This document shows, piece by piece, positions 24,990 through 32,965 of a stretch of 64,000 bases of DNA. The notes below the pieces were generated by a model. That model had not been told where the DNA came from. It was given only the letters and a program-made list of their open reading frames with translations, and did no database searches. Each line of letters begins with the position of its first letter. The first letter of the stretch is position 1. The DNA lies in NCBI GenBank assembly GCA_030041045.1, contig JASHOQ010000140.1, positions 1-64,000 on the forward strand, written 5' to 3'. The translations under genes were made by a program, and so were the position numbers. The DNA is from Acidobacteriaceae bacterium. GTDB lineage: Bacteria > Acidobacteriota > Terriglobia > Terriglobales > Acidobacteriaceae.

Positions 24990-25141
24990 CGCGCTCTCCT
25001 GTGAATGGAGCGACGCAATCGGCGCGCCGCTCAAGAAGTGCAAGGATGGGAAAATCCTCATGCAGACGGTGAAACCCGGCTCGAGACCGGACCCGATTCG
25101 AGTCCGAACCCATTCGATTTCAAGAGCAACGTGGCGCGGGA

Positions 25142-25426
25142 CTACGCGGGCGCGGCCTCGGCCGTGGTGGGATCGATGACGCGCAGCACGCGGGCGACGG
25201 AGTTGGCGGGGAAACCTCCCTGCGCGGCGTGTTCGCGCACCATGGCTTCGTTGGGCGCGATGTAGACGCAGTAAATCTTGTTGTCAGTCACGTAACTCTG
25301 CAGCCACTGAATCTGCGGACCGAGGTTGCGGAGCACGCCACAGGATTTTTGCGAAATGGCCTGCAGCTGATCGCCGGTGAGCGCGCCGGCGCCGGGAATC
25401 TCGCGCTCGATGACAAACTTAGGCAT
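25142..25426 (-). CDS. DUF4242 (SCO4226-like) small protein
   Basis: 94 aa from the ATG at 25426, with an AAGGAGG ribosome binding site. MPKFVIEREIPGAGALTGDQ, then SCGVLRNLGPQIQWLQSYVT and KIYCVYIAPNEAMVREHA match the DUF4242 ferredoxin-like fold, whose Streptomyces member binds nickel. The physiological role is unknown. Monocistronic. Confidence 0.9.
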   Translation of the reverse strand: MPKFVIEREIPGAGALTGDQLQAISQKSCGVLRNLGPQIQWLQSYVTDNKIYCVYIAPNEAMVREHAAQGGFPANSVARVLRVIDPTTAEAAPA

Positions 25427-25540
25427 GCTTGCTGCCTCCTTGCGGGGAATGGTGAGTAGTGTACAGGCGGCGAGGATCATTTCGGCGGAAAAAAGATGGG
25501 GCTGCAGCGGAACATAAGATGGAAGAGGGGGCCGATTGGG

Positions 25541-25596
25541 CGAGTCAGCGAGGCAGCGAGCTAGCGAGTCAGCGAGTTAGCGAGCTAGCAAGTCAG
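25541..25596. repeat. octamer tandem array, seven units
   Basis: Seven 8-bp units of consensus CGAGTCAG (variants CGAGCTAG, CGAGTTAG, CAAGTCAG) just upstream of der. The same octamer recurs inside der and before the ECF sigma gene. Confidence 0.85.
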
Positions 25597-25614
25597 CGCT
25601 GAAAGTGGTGCTTT

Positions 25615-25660
25615 CCCGCCTCTCGTCCGACGCGGCGGGAACGCGAAAAGATGGGGCAAC
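25615..25660. repeat. family A repeat at the der 5' end
   Basis: CCCGCC (25615-25620) pairs with GGCGGG (25634-25639), and the tail ATGGGGCAACC follows at 25651. The upstream candidate ATG of der is part of this tail. Confidence 0.6.
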
Positions 25661-25677
25661 CGCGGAGAGGAAAAAGA

Positions 25678-27234
25678 TTGGCGAAGAAAGGCAAAGCGAG
25701 TTTGGGTGCGAGCGACGGCGCGTTGCCGCTGGTGGCCATCGTGGGCCGGCCCAACGTGGGCAAGAGCACGCTCTTCAACCGGCTCACCGGCAGCCGGCGC
25801 TCGATTGTGGGCGACGAGCCGGGAATCACGCGCGACCGCATCTACGGCGAGTACGAGTGGGCGGGAAGACGATTCCGAGTTGTCGATACGGGCGGCATTG
25901 TGCCCGACGACGAAGCGCTGCTTCCGGCCGAGATCTTCCGCCAGGCGCGGGTGGCGCTGGAGGAAGCGGCGGCGCTGGTGCTGGTGGTGGATGCGCGCAC
26001 GGAGCTGGCGCGGCCCGACTACGACCTGGCGCGGCTGCTGCAGCGCAGCGGCAAGCCTGTATTTCTGGCGGTGAACAAAGTGGAGACCGGTGCGCTGGTC
26101 TCGGAGGCCGAGAACTTTCGCAAGCTGGGTTTCGCCGATGTGTTCGCGGTTAGCTCCGAGCACGGGCAGGGAATCGGCGAACTGCTGGATGCGATCAGCG
26201 AGCGAGTCAGCGAGTCGGCAGGTCAGCGAGTCAGCGAGTCGGCAGGTCGCCATCCCGGGTCTCAAAATAGAGACCTGGGGCACCCCGAAATCGGGGGGAG
26301 CGCAGACCGCGAGAAGAAGAAAATCCGCACGCATGGGGAGTATGAGCAGCGGGAGACGTCGATTGCCATCATCGGGCGGCCGAACGTGGGCAAATCCACG
26401 CTGCTGAACGCGCTCACGGGGACGACGCGCGCGATTGTTTCGCCTATTGCGGGCACCACGCGCGACGCGGTGGATGAGGTGGTGGAGTTCGAGGGCGCGC
26501 AGCTGCGGTTCGTGGATACGGCCGGCATCCGGCGCAAGGGCAAGACGCGGCTGATGGCGGAAAAGCTGAGCGTGGTGATGGCGCGCAAGCACCTTGAAGC
26601 CGCGGACGTGGCCCTCGTGGTGATCGATGCCACCGAAGGCGTGACCGCGAGCGACGCGACGATTGGCGGCTACGCGCACGAGAGCGGGCGCAGCGTGATC
26701 CTGGTGGTGAACAAGTGGGACGCGGTGACCACGGGACGCGGTGACCGCAAACCGCCCGCCGACCGGGACATCTGGGAAAAACAATTGCGCCGCACCCTCA
26801 AGTATCTCGACTATGCGCCGGTGATTTTTCTCTCCGCGCTCGAGGCTGCGGAAAACGAATCCAGTGGACATGCGGCGAAGAGCGTGGCGCGGTTATTGCG
26901 CATGGTGGTGCACGTGGCCAAAGAGCGGCGCAAGCGCGTGTCGACGGGAGAGATGAACCGGTTTCTCGAGCGCATCGATTTTCAGCGTGCGCCGGTGCCG
27001 ATGAGCAAACGGGTCAAGATTCTCTACATGACGCAGGCGGCCGTGGCTCCGCCCACGTTTGTGCTGTTCACGGATCGTGCGGTCAAGCTGCACTTCGCCT
27101 TCGAGCGGTTCCTGGAGAATCAGATCCGAAAGACGTTTGGCTTCGAAGGCACGCCGATCTGGTTCAAGGTGAGGGCGCGGAATGCACCCAGGGATCAGGG
27201 GTCAGGGATCAGGGGTCAGAGAATGCGGAGCTAG
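25678..27234 (+). CDS. der: GTPase Der (EngA), two G domains, with repeat insertion and repeat-derived C-terminus
   Basis: 518 aa from a TTG at 25678. Two tandem GTPase domains: VAIVGRPNVGKSTLFNRLTG and IAIIGRPNVGKSTLLNALTG, each with its G3 (VVDTGGIV, FVDTAGIR) and G4 (VNKVE, VNKWD), then a KH-like domain. It is essential for 50S ribosome assembly. The linker between the G domains, normally about 20 residues, is about 50 (SESAGQRVSESAGRHPGSQN and more) and is made of octamer and family A repeat DNA. The last 15 residues (PRDQGSGIRGQRMRS) come from heptamer DNA. ATG 25651 is possible, but GGAGAGG sits 7 nt before the TTG. Confidence 0.95.
   Translation: MAKKGKASLGASDGALPLVAIVGRPNVGKSTLFNRLTGSRRSIVGDEPGITRDRIYGEYEWAGRRFRVVDTGGIVPDDEALLPAEIFRQARVALEEAAALVLVVDARTELARPDYDLARLLQRSGKPVFLAVNKVETGALVSEAENFRKLGFADVFAVSSEHGQGIGELLDAISERVSESAGQRVSESAGRHPGSQNRDLGHPEIGGSADREKKKIRTHGEYEQRETSIAIIGRPNVGKSTLLNALTGTTRAIVSPIAGTTRDAVDEVVEFEGAQLRFVDTAGIRRKGKTRLMAEKLSVVMARKHLEAADVALVVIDATEGVTASDATIGGYAHESGRSVILVVNKWDAVTTGRGDRKPPADRDIWEKQLRRTLKYLDYAPVIFLSALEAAENESSGHAAKSVARLLRMVVHVAKERRKRVSTGEMNRFLERIDFQRAPVPMSKRVKILYMTQAAVAPPTFVLFTDRAVKLHFAFERFLENQIRKTFGFEGTPIWFKVRARNAPRDQGSGIRGQRMRS
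26198..26298. repeat. octamer array plus family A hairpin inside der
   Basis: Octamers (CGAGTCAG, CGAGTCGG and relatives) run from about 26198 to 26248. They are followed by CCCGGGTCTC (26254-26263) paired with GAGACCTGGG (26270-26279), the GGGGCACCC tail, and a CCCCGAAATCGGGG palindrome. All of it is translated. Confidence 0.85.
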
Positions 27235-27262
27235 CGGAGTCAGCGGAGTTGGCGGAGCTAGA
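27190..27262. repeat. heptamer and nonamer arrays across the der stop codon
   Basis: GGGATCAGGGGTCAGGGATC and following heptamers to about 27220, then 9-bp units GCGGAGCTA, GCGGAGTCA, GCGGAGTTG, GCGGAGCTA (27225-27260). The TAG stop of der (27232-27234) lies in the first nonamer junction. Confidence 0.8.
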
Positions 27263-27350
27263 ATGGCGCGCGGAGGGTAATTAAGATGAAGGGATGGGGT
27301 CGTGCCCGAATTGGCCGGGTGAGCCAACTCGATTGCGAGGGAAGCAAGGA

Positions 27351-28079
27351 ATGAATTACCTGAACCGCGAAGTGCTGGAATGCCTTTCTGCGGAGAAGTT
27401 TCAAAGGGCGCAGCCGTACCCGTACGCGCACATTGACGGGACGCTCACTCCCGAGGGTTATGCGCGGCTCAAAGAAACGCTCCCCCGCGTGGAGCAGTTC
27501 GATAAGCACGTGGACATGAAGCGCGGTCACGGGCAGATGCCGCACAACCGCTTCATGCTGCATTACAAGGCCGGGCTCGAGTTGCCCGTTCCCTGGCGGG
27601 AGTTTTTAGACGAGCTGCGCGGCGACTACTACCAGCGGTTTTTGCAGCGGCTGCTGGGTCCAAGGCAATACATTCCCACGTTCTCCTGGCACTACGCGTG
27701 GGGCGGCTGCTCGGTTTCTCCGCACTGCGATGCGGCACGGAAGCGGGCCACGCATATCTTCCACTTCAACGACGCGCAGGATTGGAAGCAGGCGTGGGGC
27801 GGAGAGACGCTGATTCTGGCCAGCGACAAACCGCTCTCTACGCACTCGGCGCCCACATTTGAAGAGTTGAAGGTGGCCGCGGCGCACGGGCCGGCCGGCA
27901 ACGGCAGCCTGCTCTTCCAGCGTACGCCGCACTCCTGGCACGGGATGAAGCCGCTCCAGTGCCCGCCGGGCAAGCTGCGGCAGATTTTCTCCGTGACCCT
28001 CAACATTTCCACCTTGCAGGTGTGGTGGCGGCGTGTGCGCGGCAAGGACCCGGACGGGTACCGGCTGAAGGCGGCGTGA
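27351..28079 (+). CDS. 2-oxoglutarate/Fe(II) oxygenase-like protein
   Basis: 242 aa from the ATG at 27351 with AAGGA upstream. The double-stranded beta-helix iron site is readable as HxD in CSVSPHCDAARKRATHIFHF and the distal His in QRTPHSWHGMKPLQ, with a basic residue following (GKLRQIFSVTLN) for the 2OG carboxylate. It probably hydroxylates a peptide or small molecule; prolyl-hydroxylase-like enzymes are the nearest relatives I recall. It follows der after repeat DNA, with no operon partner. Confidence 0.82.
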   Translation: MNYLNREVLECLSAEKFQRAQPYPYAHIDGTLTPEGYARLKETLPRVEQFDKHVDMKRGHGQMPHNRFMLHYKAGLELPVPWREFLDELRGDYYQRFLQRLLGPRQYIPTFSWHYAWGGCSVSPHCDAARKRATHIFHFNDAQDWKQAWGGETLILASDKPLSTHSAPTFEELKVAAAHGPAGNGSLLFQRTPHSWHGMKPLQCPPGKLRQIFSVTLNISTLQVWWRRVRGKDPDGYRLKAA

Positions 28080-28080
28080 A

Positions 28081-28279
28081 GGCAGAGGTCAGGGGTCAGG
28101 CTTCAGGGATCAGAAAGCGAGACGGCAGGTCGGCGAGTCGGCGAGACGCCGAGTCGAGGGATCGGTGACCACGGATTTGAGGCCACCGCGGATTGATGGC
28201 CGTTCACTGACCCCTCAAACCTGACAACTGTCCACTGTTCACTGTCCACTGTCCACTGATCACTGTTTACTGTTCACTG
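28081..28279. repeat. mixed heptamer and octamer arrays
   Basis: Heptamers AGGGGTCAGG... (28085-28115); octamers GTCGGCGA and variants (about 28124-28160); then seven in-phase heptamers TCCACTG/TTCACTG/ATCACTG from 28231 to 28279. The last block provides the 3' end, including the stop codon, of the minus-strand M1-like gene. Confidence 0.85.
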
Positions 28280-30293
28280 TTCCACCGAGATTCGTAACGT
28301 GCACGCTGGCCTCGGTCTCGGGGACGGAGCCGTCGTTGAGCTCGACCTGCGTGGGCGCGCCCTGGATGGGAATGCGGCGGATGAGGCTGCCGCGCGCGGG
28401 GACGAGAATGCGCTGCGTGACGGAGGTCTGCTGCGTGCGCACGGTCACGGGGACTTCAGCCCCGGCATAGCCGGAGTTGGAAAGAGTCACGCCCACCAGC
28501 GTCTGGCCGCTCTGTGCGGGCTCGGTGACCACGTGATCGATGCTGAGATCGGGAAGGCCTTTATCGGCGTCGACCCAATCCGAGAAAAACCAGCGCAGGT
28601 CATGTTCGGAGCTGGCGCCGGATTTGGCTTCGAGGAGTTTTTCGAATGCGTCCGGGCCGCCGCTGCCGGCCTTGTCCTGGGCAGCGATGTAGGCGCGGAA
28701 GGCCTGGGAAAGCGCGGCGTCGCCAACCAGATCGCGAAGCATCCAGAAAACATACGCGGCCTTGGTGCGGTAGTAGACCGGCGACCAAGCCTGCGTGAGC
28801 GGCTGGCCGGCATTGTCGCCGGGGCTTGCGGGCTCGGCCAGCGCAAGCGCCTGGCGGTCGGCCTCGAGCGATTCGAGAGCGCGGGTACGTCCCTGCTGCT
28901 TCTCGATCCAGAGCGTGCCCATGAAAGTGGCCAGGCCTTCATCGAGCCACGCAGGCGGCGCGTGTTCCGGTGCGGCCAGCCAGGCGCGGGTGAGCGCGTG
29001 GACGAGGACGGTTTCAAGCTCTGCTGATTCGGGAGTGGCTGAGACCTGGCCGCCGAGGGGCGTAGCCAGCAGAGCGCCGGTTTCGAACGGTGCGTCGCCG
29101 GGATCGGGCAGATCGAGAATGGTCAACGGCGAACGCGGATGAGACCCTAACCAGCTGGCGAGAAGGGGCGTGACGGCGGATTCGGCAGCGGACCAGCTGG
29201 AGGCCGCGGGCGCGTCTTCAGGAAGAGTCCAGAGGGTGGCATTTCGCATCTGCGCCGGCGTGCGGATGGCGACAAAGAGGCTGGGCGCAGTGAAACCGAG
29301 AGATTGTTCTTCAATCGTGGCCGTGGCGAAGCCGGAGGTTTCGCCGCTCTCGAGCGGCGGCGAGAGGATTTTGAGTGGCGCAGGAATGCCGTTGATGAGT
29401 GCGACGGTCGGCGCACGGCCGAGGGGGAACTCGCACGTGAGGCGGAGACGGAAGTGCGCAGCCTGGCTGCGCAGCTTGAGCTGGCCAATCTCGTCGAAGA
29501 GGCGGGCGCTGTCCACACGCGCGGCGCCTGCGGTCTGCCAGGCCATGCTCGACGCGGCTGGAGACATTCCCAGCAGCGCGGGGACGCTGGAGACGGGATA
29601 CCAGACCACGTTGCCGAAGCCGCGCAGCCCGGTGAAGTCGAGATCGATCTGATCCCAGTCGGAGTTGAGGGCAACGGCTTCCGGCGCGCCCAGCGCGAGC
29701 AGGCGCTGCGCACTGGCGGGGATGGCGCCGGAATAGAGCACTCTGAGCGTGAGCGAGGCGCCGGGGGCGAGCGGCACGGCGAGCGGGACGGCGGCTTCGT
29801 GGAGCTGGCCGGTGTGGTCGGCGTCAGAGTTGAGCGTGGCGGTCTCAAAGGCCGCATCGCGTATGCCGACAACGATGTGCTCCCAGTCGAGCGTCGAAGA
29901 AATCTGGAGCGGGATATGCGCGAGCGGAGCTGTGCCATCGTTGCGCACGGTGATCTCGGCGCGCACGGCGATGCTCTGGCGCGCGGGTTGGAGATGCACG
30001 TCGAGGTCGTAAGCGGTGAAGGTGACGGCCTCGCGCTCGGCGTCGGTGGCGACAGGCGCGGCCGCGGTGGAAGGGAGCTGCGCGGCGGGGCCGACGGTGG
30101 TGGTCTGGCCATTCTCGTCCGTAGAGCGGGAGAAGATGACGTGGCCGTTGGGGTTGGAGGGCGCGGATTGCGCAGGCGATTGGGGAGAAGGTTGAGGCGG
30201 AGAGTTTTGCCCGAAGAGAGGAACGAGGACGAAAAAAGTCAAGCCGATTGCGAAGGGCAATGCGTCGATGGGACGCGAAAGCCGGCTCCGCAT
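28260..30293 (-). CDS. secreted M1-peptidase-like protein lacking the HExxH zinc motif
   Basis: 677 aa from the ATG at 30293 with a signal peptide (IDALPFAIGLTFFVLVPLFG). An N-terminal beta domain (DLDVHLQPARQSIAVRAEIT) is followed by a catalytic-domain-like part. Where M1 enzymes have HExxH, it reads H432-A-L-T-R, then AWLDEGLATFMGTLW with the WLxEG block kept, three residues closer than usual. YYRTKAAYVFWMLRDLVGD and the C-terminal domain also fit M1. A binding or scaffold role, or another chemistry, is likelier than normal aminopeptidase activity. The C-terminal TVNSKQ and the stop come from heptamer repeats. Confidence 0.85.
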   Translation of the reverse strand: MRSRLSRPIDALPFAIGLTFFVLVPLFGQNSPPQPSPQSPAQSAPSNPNGHVIFSRSTDENGQTTTVGPAAQLPSTAAAPVATDAEREAVTFTAYDLDVHLQPARQSIAVRAEITVRNDGTAPLAHIPLQISSTLDWEHIVVGIRDAAFETATLNSDADHTGQLHEAAVPLAVPLAPGASLTLRVLYSGAIPASAQRLLALGAPEAVALNSDWDQIDLDFTGLRGFGNVVWYPVSSVPALLGMSPAASSMAWQTAGAARVDSARLFDEIGQLKLRSQAAHFRLRLTCEFPLGRAPTVALINGIPAPLKILSPPLESGETSGFATATIEEQSLGFTAPSLFVAIRTPAQMRNATLWTLPEDAPAASSWSAAESAVTPLLASWLGSHPRSPLTILDLPDPGDAPFETGALLATPLGGQVSATPESAELETVLVHALTRAWLAAPEHAPPAWLDEGLATFMGTLWIEKQQGRTRALESLEADRQALALAEPASPGDNAGQPLTQAWSPVYYRTKAAYVFWMLRDLVGDAALSQAFRAYIAAQDKAGSGGPDAFEKLLEAKSGASSEHDLRWFFSDWVDADKGLPDLSIDHVVTEPAQSGQTLVGVTLSNSGYAGAEVPVTVRTQQTSVTQRILVPARGSLIRRIPIQGAPTQVELNDGSVPETEASVHVTNLGGTVNSKQ

Positions 30294-30307
30294 GGAAAGG
30301 CTTCCCT

Positions 30308-30375
30308 CAGGGGCTAAAGCCACTGTCTTGTTCCTGCCTAATTCGGCACGGCTGAAGCCGTGCCCTTTCAAAGCC
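30308..30375. repeat. family B composite repeat upstream of the M1-like gene
   Basis: CAGGGGCTAAAGCC (30308-30321) and GGCACGGCTGAAGCCGTGCC (30345-30364) followed by CTTTCAAA. It lies between rlmB and the M1-like gene, both on the minus strand, and so may separate their transcription. Confidence 0.85.
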
Positions 30376-30421
30376 GAATGAATTTTCACAGCCAGCGCCG
30401 AAAGCGGCGCGCGCAACAACT

Positions 30422-31225
30422 TCATGAACCAAGGCCTTTCTGCGCACTGCGTGCGGCAGCTTTTTGGGCGTGTGACGTGGCCTGTCGGGCAGCGCGGCGC
30501 TGGCGCGCAGCCTCGAAGAGCACCACAGCGCCGGCGGTGGAGACGTTGAGCGAGCTCACCTGGCCGGCCATGGGAATGCGCAGCAGGTGATCGCAGGTGC
30601 GGCGGACAAGCGAGTGCAGACCGGCACCCTCGCGGCCGAGGACGAGCACGAGATCGCCGGTGAGGTCGAACTGGTCGTAATCGGTCGAACCACGTTCGTC
30701 CAGTCCGGCGATCCAGAGATTGCGGTCTTTCAACTCTTCGAGAGCGCGGACGAGGTTGACGACGCGGGCGATGCGCAGATGCTCGGCTGCGCCGGCGCTG
30801 GCCTTGAGTGCGGCGGCGCTCAGGGGCGCGGAGCGGCGCTCGGTGAGCACGATGCCGTCGACGCCGGCGCCATCGGCCACGCGCAGCAGGGCGCCGAGAT
30901 TTTGTGGGTCTTCGACGCCGTCGAGCGCGAGCACAAGGCGTGCTGAATTCGCGCGCGCCGGATCGGGTGTGAAGAGATCTTCGAGGGCAAGCAGCTCCTG
31001 CGGGCGGACGAGCGCAACCACACCCTGGTGCGCCGCGGTGCGCGCGACCCGGGTGAGCTCGTCGCGCGGCTCGAGAGCGACGCGGATGCCGGCCTGGCGG
31101 CACTGCGCGAGCAGATTCTCGAGACGCTTGTCGCGGCGCTCGCGCGCCACCAGCACACGGTCAAAGCGGCGCCTGCCGGCGCGCAGAGCTTCTTCGACCG
31201 GGTGCAGGCCGTAGAGGACGTCCAT
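30422..31225 (-). CDS. rlmB: 23S rRNA Gm2251 2'-O-methyltransferase (SpoU/TrmH family)
   Basis: 267 aa. N-terminal L30e-like substrate-binding domain (MDVLYGLHPVEEALRAGRRR), then a SPOUT knot: motif 1 LDGVEDPQNLGALLRVADG, motif 2 LVLGREGAGLHSLVRRTCD and motif 3 RIPMAGQVSSLNVSTAGAVV. It uses AdoMet to methylate the ribose of G2251 in 23S rRNA. TrmH-type paralogues are alternatives, but the N-terminal domain favours RlmB. The C-terminal 25 residues are a basic Ala/Arg/Lys tail. Confidence 0.94.
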   Translation of the reverse strand: MDVLYGLHPVEEALRAGRRRFDRVLVARERRDKRLENLLAQCRQAGIRVALEPRDELTRVARTAAHQGVVALVRPQELLALEDLFTPDPARANSARLVLALDGVEDPQNLGALLRVADGAGVDGIVLTERRSAPLSAAALKASAGAAEHLRIARVVNLVRALEELKDRNLWIAGLDERGSTDYDQFDLTGDLVLVLGREGAGLHSLVRRTCDHLLRIPMAGQVSSLNVSTAGAVVLFEAARQRRAARQATSHAQKAAARSAQKGLGS

Positions 31226-31234
31226 GGGTTTAGT

Positions 31235-31465
31235 TTAGAGGGTTCGACTACGAATCGGCCGGCGCACGAGCGAGGCGTCCGATTGATTGAGATCATCGAT
31301 TACATCCCGCACGAGCAGATGAATTCCTCTCATGGCTGCATATCTCGTGGGAGCGAGCCAGGAGAGTGAAGGAAATTCGGTGCATAGCCCGACGTATTCG
31401 CCGTCCTCGTGCGACCAAATCACGCGATAGGTGCAAAGCTCCGGATTCCCAGGCTTATTCGCCAT
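31235..31465 (-). CDS. HicB-like antitoxin, shortened and without HicA
   Basis: 76 aa. TYRVIWSHEDGEYVGLCTEF followed by PSLSWLAPTRYAAMRGIHLL is the HicB N-terminal fold, which binds the toxin HicA. The usual C-terminal part (sugar-phosphate-like motif and ribbon-helix-helix) is missing; instead it ends ASLVRRPIRSRTL. No HicA gene of about 60 codons is next to it. It probably cannot bind DNA. It starts 4 nt after the hydrolase stop. Confidence 0.8.
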   Translation of the reverse strand: MANKPGNPELCTYRVIWSHEDGEYVGLCTEFPSLSWLAPTRYAAMRGIHLLVRDVIDDLNQSDASLVRRPIRSRTL

Positions 31466-31468
31466 TTC

Positions 31469-32194
31469 TCACTCCAAGCCCTCAATAAATTTTACGGTGG
31501 CCTCGGCTGATTCCCGCGGCCGCGCCTGTAACAGCAGGTGAGGTCCGTTGATTCGGACCACGGTTACATCGGGTTTGACGGCAAGAATCTCGTCGAGACA
31601 CCTTGGCGGAACGATGCGATCCTGCGTGGCCTGAAGATAGAGGATCGGGACCGCGACCTGCGCCAGTTCAGCGCGGACGTCGCGCTGGAGAATGTATCGA
31701 AGACGAGAGAAGAGAACGCCAGGGTGAACCGAGGCCACGGTGCTCTGCACAGATTCCACAGGCGATTCAGGCGCACCCGGACCCGCGAAGAAGTGCCGGA
31801 TGAGGAACGAGGGCAGGCGGACCGGGCGATTCAGCGCCGGGAGGAACTGTAGGAGCGTGGCAATCCATAAACGCTGAGGACCGCGCAGCGGGCTCGACGC
31901 GAATCCCGCGGAGAGCGCGAGGGCCCGCAGGTTGGCAGGATGCGATGCGGCGATCTGAATTGCGATGAGCGAAGAGAAAGATTCACCCAAGAGGACGTAG
32001 GGATCGTCGAGCGGCAAATGGGCGCAAACGAATGTAATCAGCTCCGCGCCCGTGAGTTCGCGGTCCCGTGGATAAGACACAACGATGGCCTCGAGGGAAC
32101 GAGGGAGCGCCTCGGCGAGTGGATCGAAGAGGCCTCCCGTGCCGTGCATCCCAGGGAGCAGAACAAGCTTACGAGGAGGAGATCCTTCGGCCAT
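31469..32194 (-). CDS. alpha/beta hydrolase
   Basis: 241 aa, no signal peptide. KLVLLPGMHGTGGLFDPLAE carries the oxyanion-hole region, YVLLGESFSSLIAIQIAASH the nucleophile elbow (GESFS, Ser), YLQATQDRIVPPRCLDEI the acid and NGPHLLLQARP the His. The substrate is unknown; small-ester or acyl-thioester hydrolases share this plan. The HicB-like gene follows 4 nt later, so the two are cotranscribed. Confidence 0.92.
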   Translation of the reverse strand: MAEGSPPRKLVLLPGMHGTGGLFDPLAEALPRSLEAIVVSYPRDRELTGAELITFVCAHLPLDDPYVLLGESFSSLIAIQIAASHPANLRALALSAGFASSPLRGPQRLWIATLLQFLPALNRPVRLPSFLIRHFFAGPGAPESPVESVQSTVASVHPGVLFSRLRYILQRDVRAELAQVAVPILYLQATQDRIVPPRCLDEILAVKPDVTVVRINGPHLLLQARPRESAEATVKFIEGLE

Positions 32195-32266
32195 TCCGGT
32201 TTATCGATACGGTAGCATCGTCGGATCGGCGGCGCGGTGCGGCATACTGGAGCAGAATCGGGAGCC

Positions 32267-32965
32267 ATGCCAAAGGCCACGAAAAAATCCTTTACCGCGC
32301 GCCTCGAGGCCGACGGCACCTCGCTCAAGTGGGTGATTGCGCGGGTGCCGTTCGATATTGAGAAGGCGTGGCCCCAGCGCCGGCGGCTGCGCGTTCGCGG
32401 CGAGATCGCGCCCTCAAAAAGCAAAGCCGAGGGCTTCGCCTTCCGCACCTCGCTGTTTCCCGCACGTGGGGGCAAGGGCCACGTGGTGCTGGTGAACAAG
32501 AAGATGCAGAAGGCCGCCGGCGCGCGGCCGGGCGACACGGTGCGGATGGTCCTCGAACCGGACTTCGAAGAGCGGCTGGCGGTGATGCCGCGGGAGCTGG
32601 AGCGCGCGCTCCGGGCCGACCGGCAGCTGCGCAAGTGGTTTGACGGGCTGACCGAGTACATGCGGCGCACGTTTTGCGCGATGGTGAGCGAGAACAAGAG
32701 CGCTGAGACGCGCGAGCGCATGGCGGAGCGAATTGCCGAGCGCCTGCTCCTGGCCATGGAGGGCGAGCGCGAGACGCCGCCGATCTTGAGGGCCGCGTTT
32801 GCGCGCCAGCCGCTGGCCGAGGCGGGATGGAAGGCGATGACGGCGACGCAGCGGCGTAATCTGCTGCTGGCGATCTTCTACTACGAGAGCCCCGAGGCGC
32901 GGGAACGAAGGGCGGCAAAAGTGGTGGACGAGGCGCTGAAGAGGGCGCGGAGGAAAGACCTTTGA
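32267..32965 (+). CDS. YdeI/OmdA-like protein with DUF1905 domain
   Basis: 232 aa from the ATG at 32267 (GGGAG upstream). The DUF1905 beta-barrel (KKSFTARLEADGTSLKWVIA, then LFPARGGKGHVVLVNKKMQK, PGDTVRMVLEPDFEE) is followed by a helical OmdA/YdeI-type domain (LRKWFDGLTEYMRRTFCAMV ... TATQRRNLLLAIFYYESPEA). The role is poorly known. The ATG at 32237 lacks a ribosome binding site. It is divergent from the hydrolase. Confidence 0.88.
   Translation: MPKATKKSFTARLEADGTSLKWVIARVPFDIEKAWPQRRRLRVRGEIAPSKSKAEGFAFRTSLFPARGGKGHVVLVNKKMQKAAGARPGDTVRMVLEPDFEERLAVMPRELERALRADRQLRKWFDGLTEYMRRTFCAMVSENKSAETRERMAERIAERLLLAMEGERETPPILRAAFARQPLAEAGWKAMTATQRRNLLLAIFYYESPEARERRAAKVVDEALKRARRKDL

Noticed and set aside
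30294-31103. N-terminal extension of the M1-like frame by 270 codons
   Set aside because: It overlaps rlmB on the same strand in another frame and is Arg/Pro-rich; the signal peptide begins at 30293.
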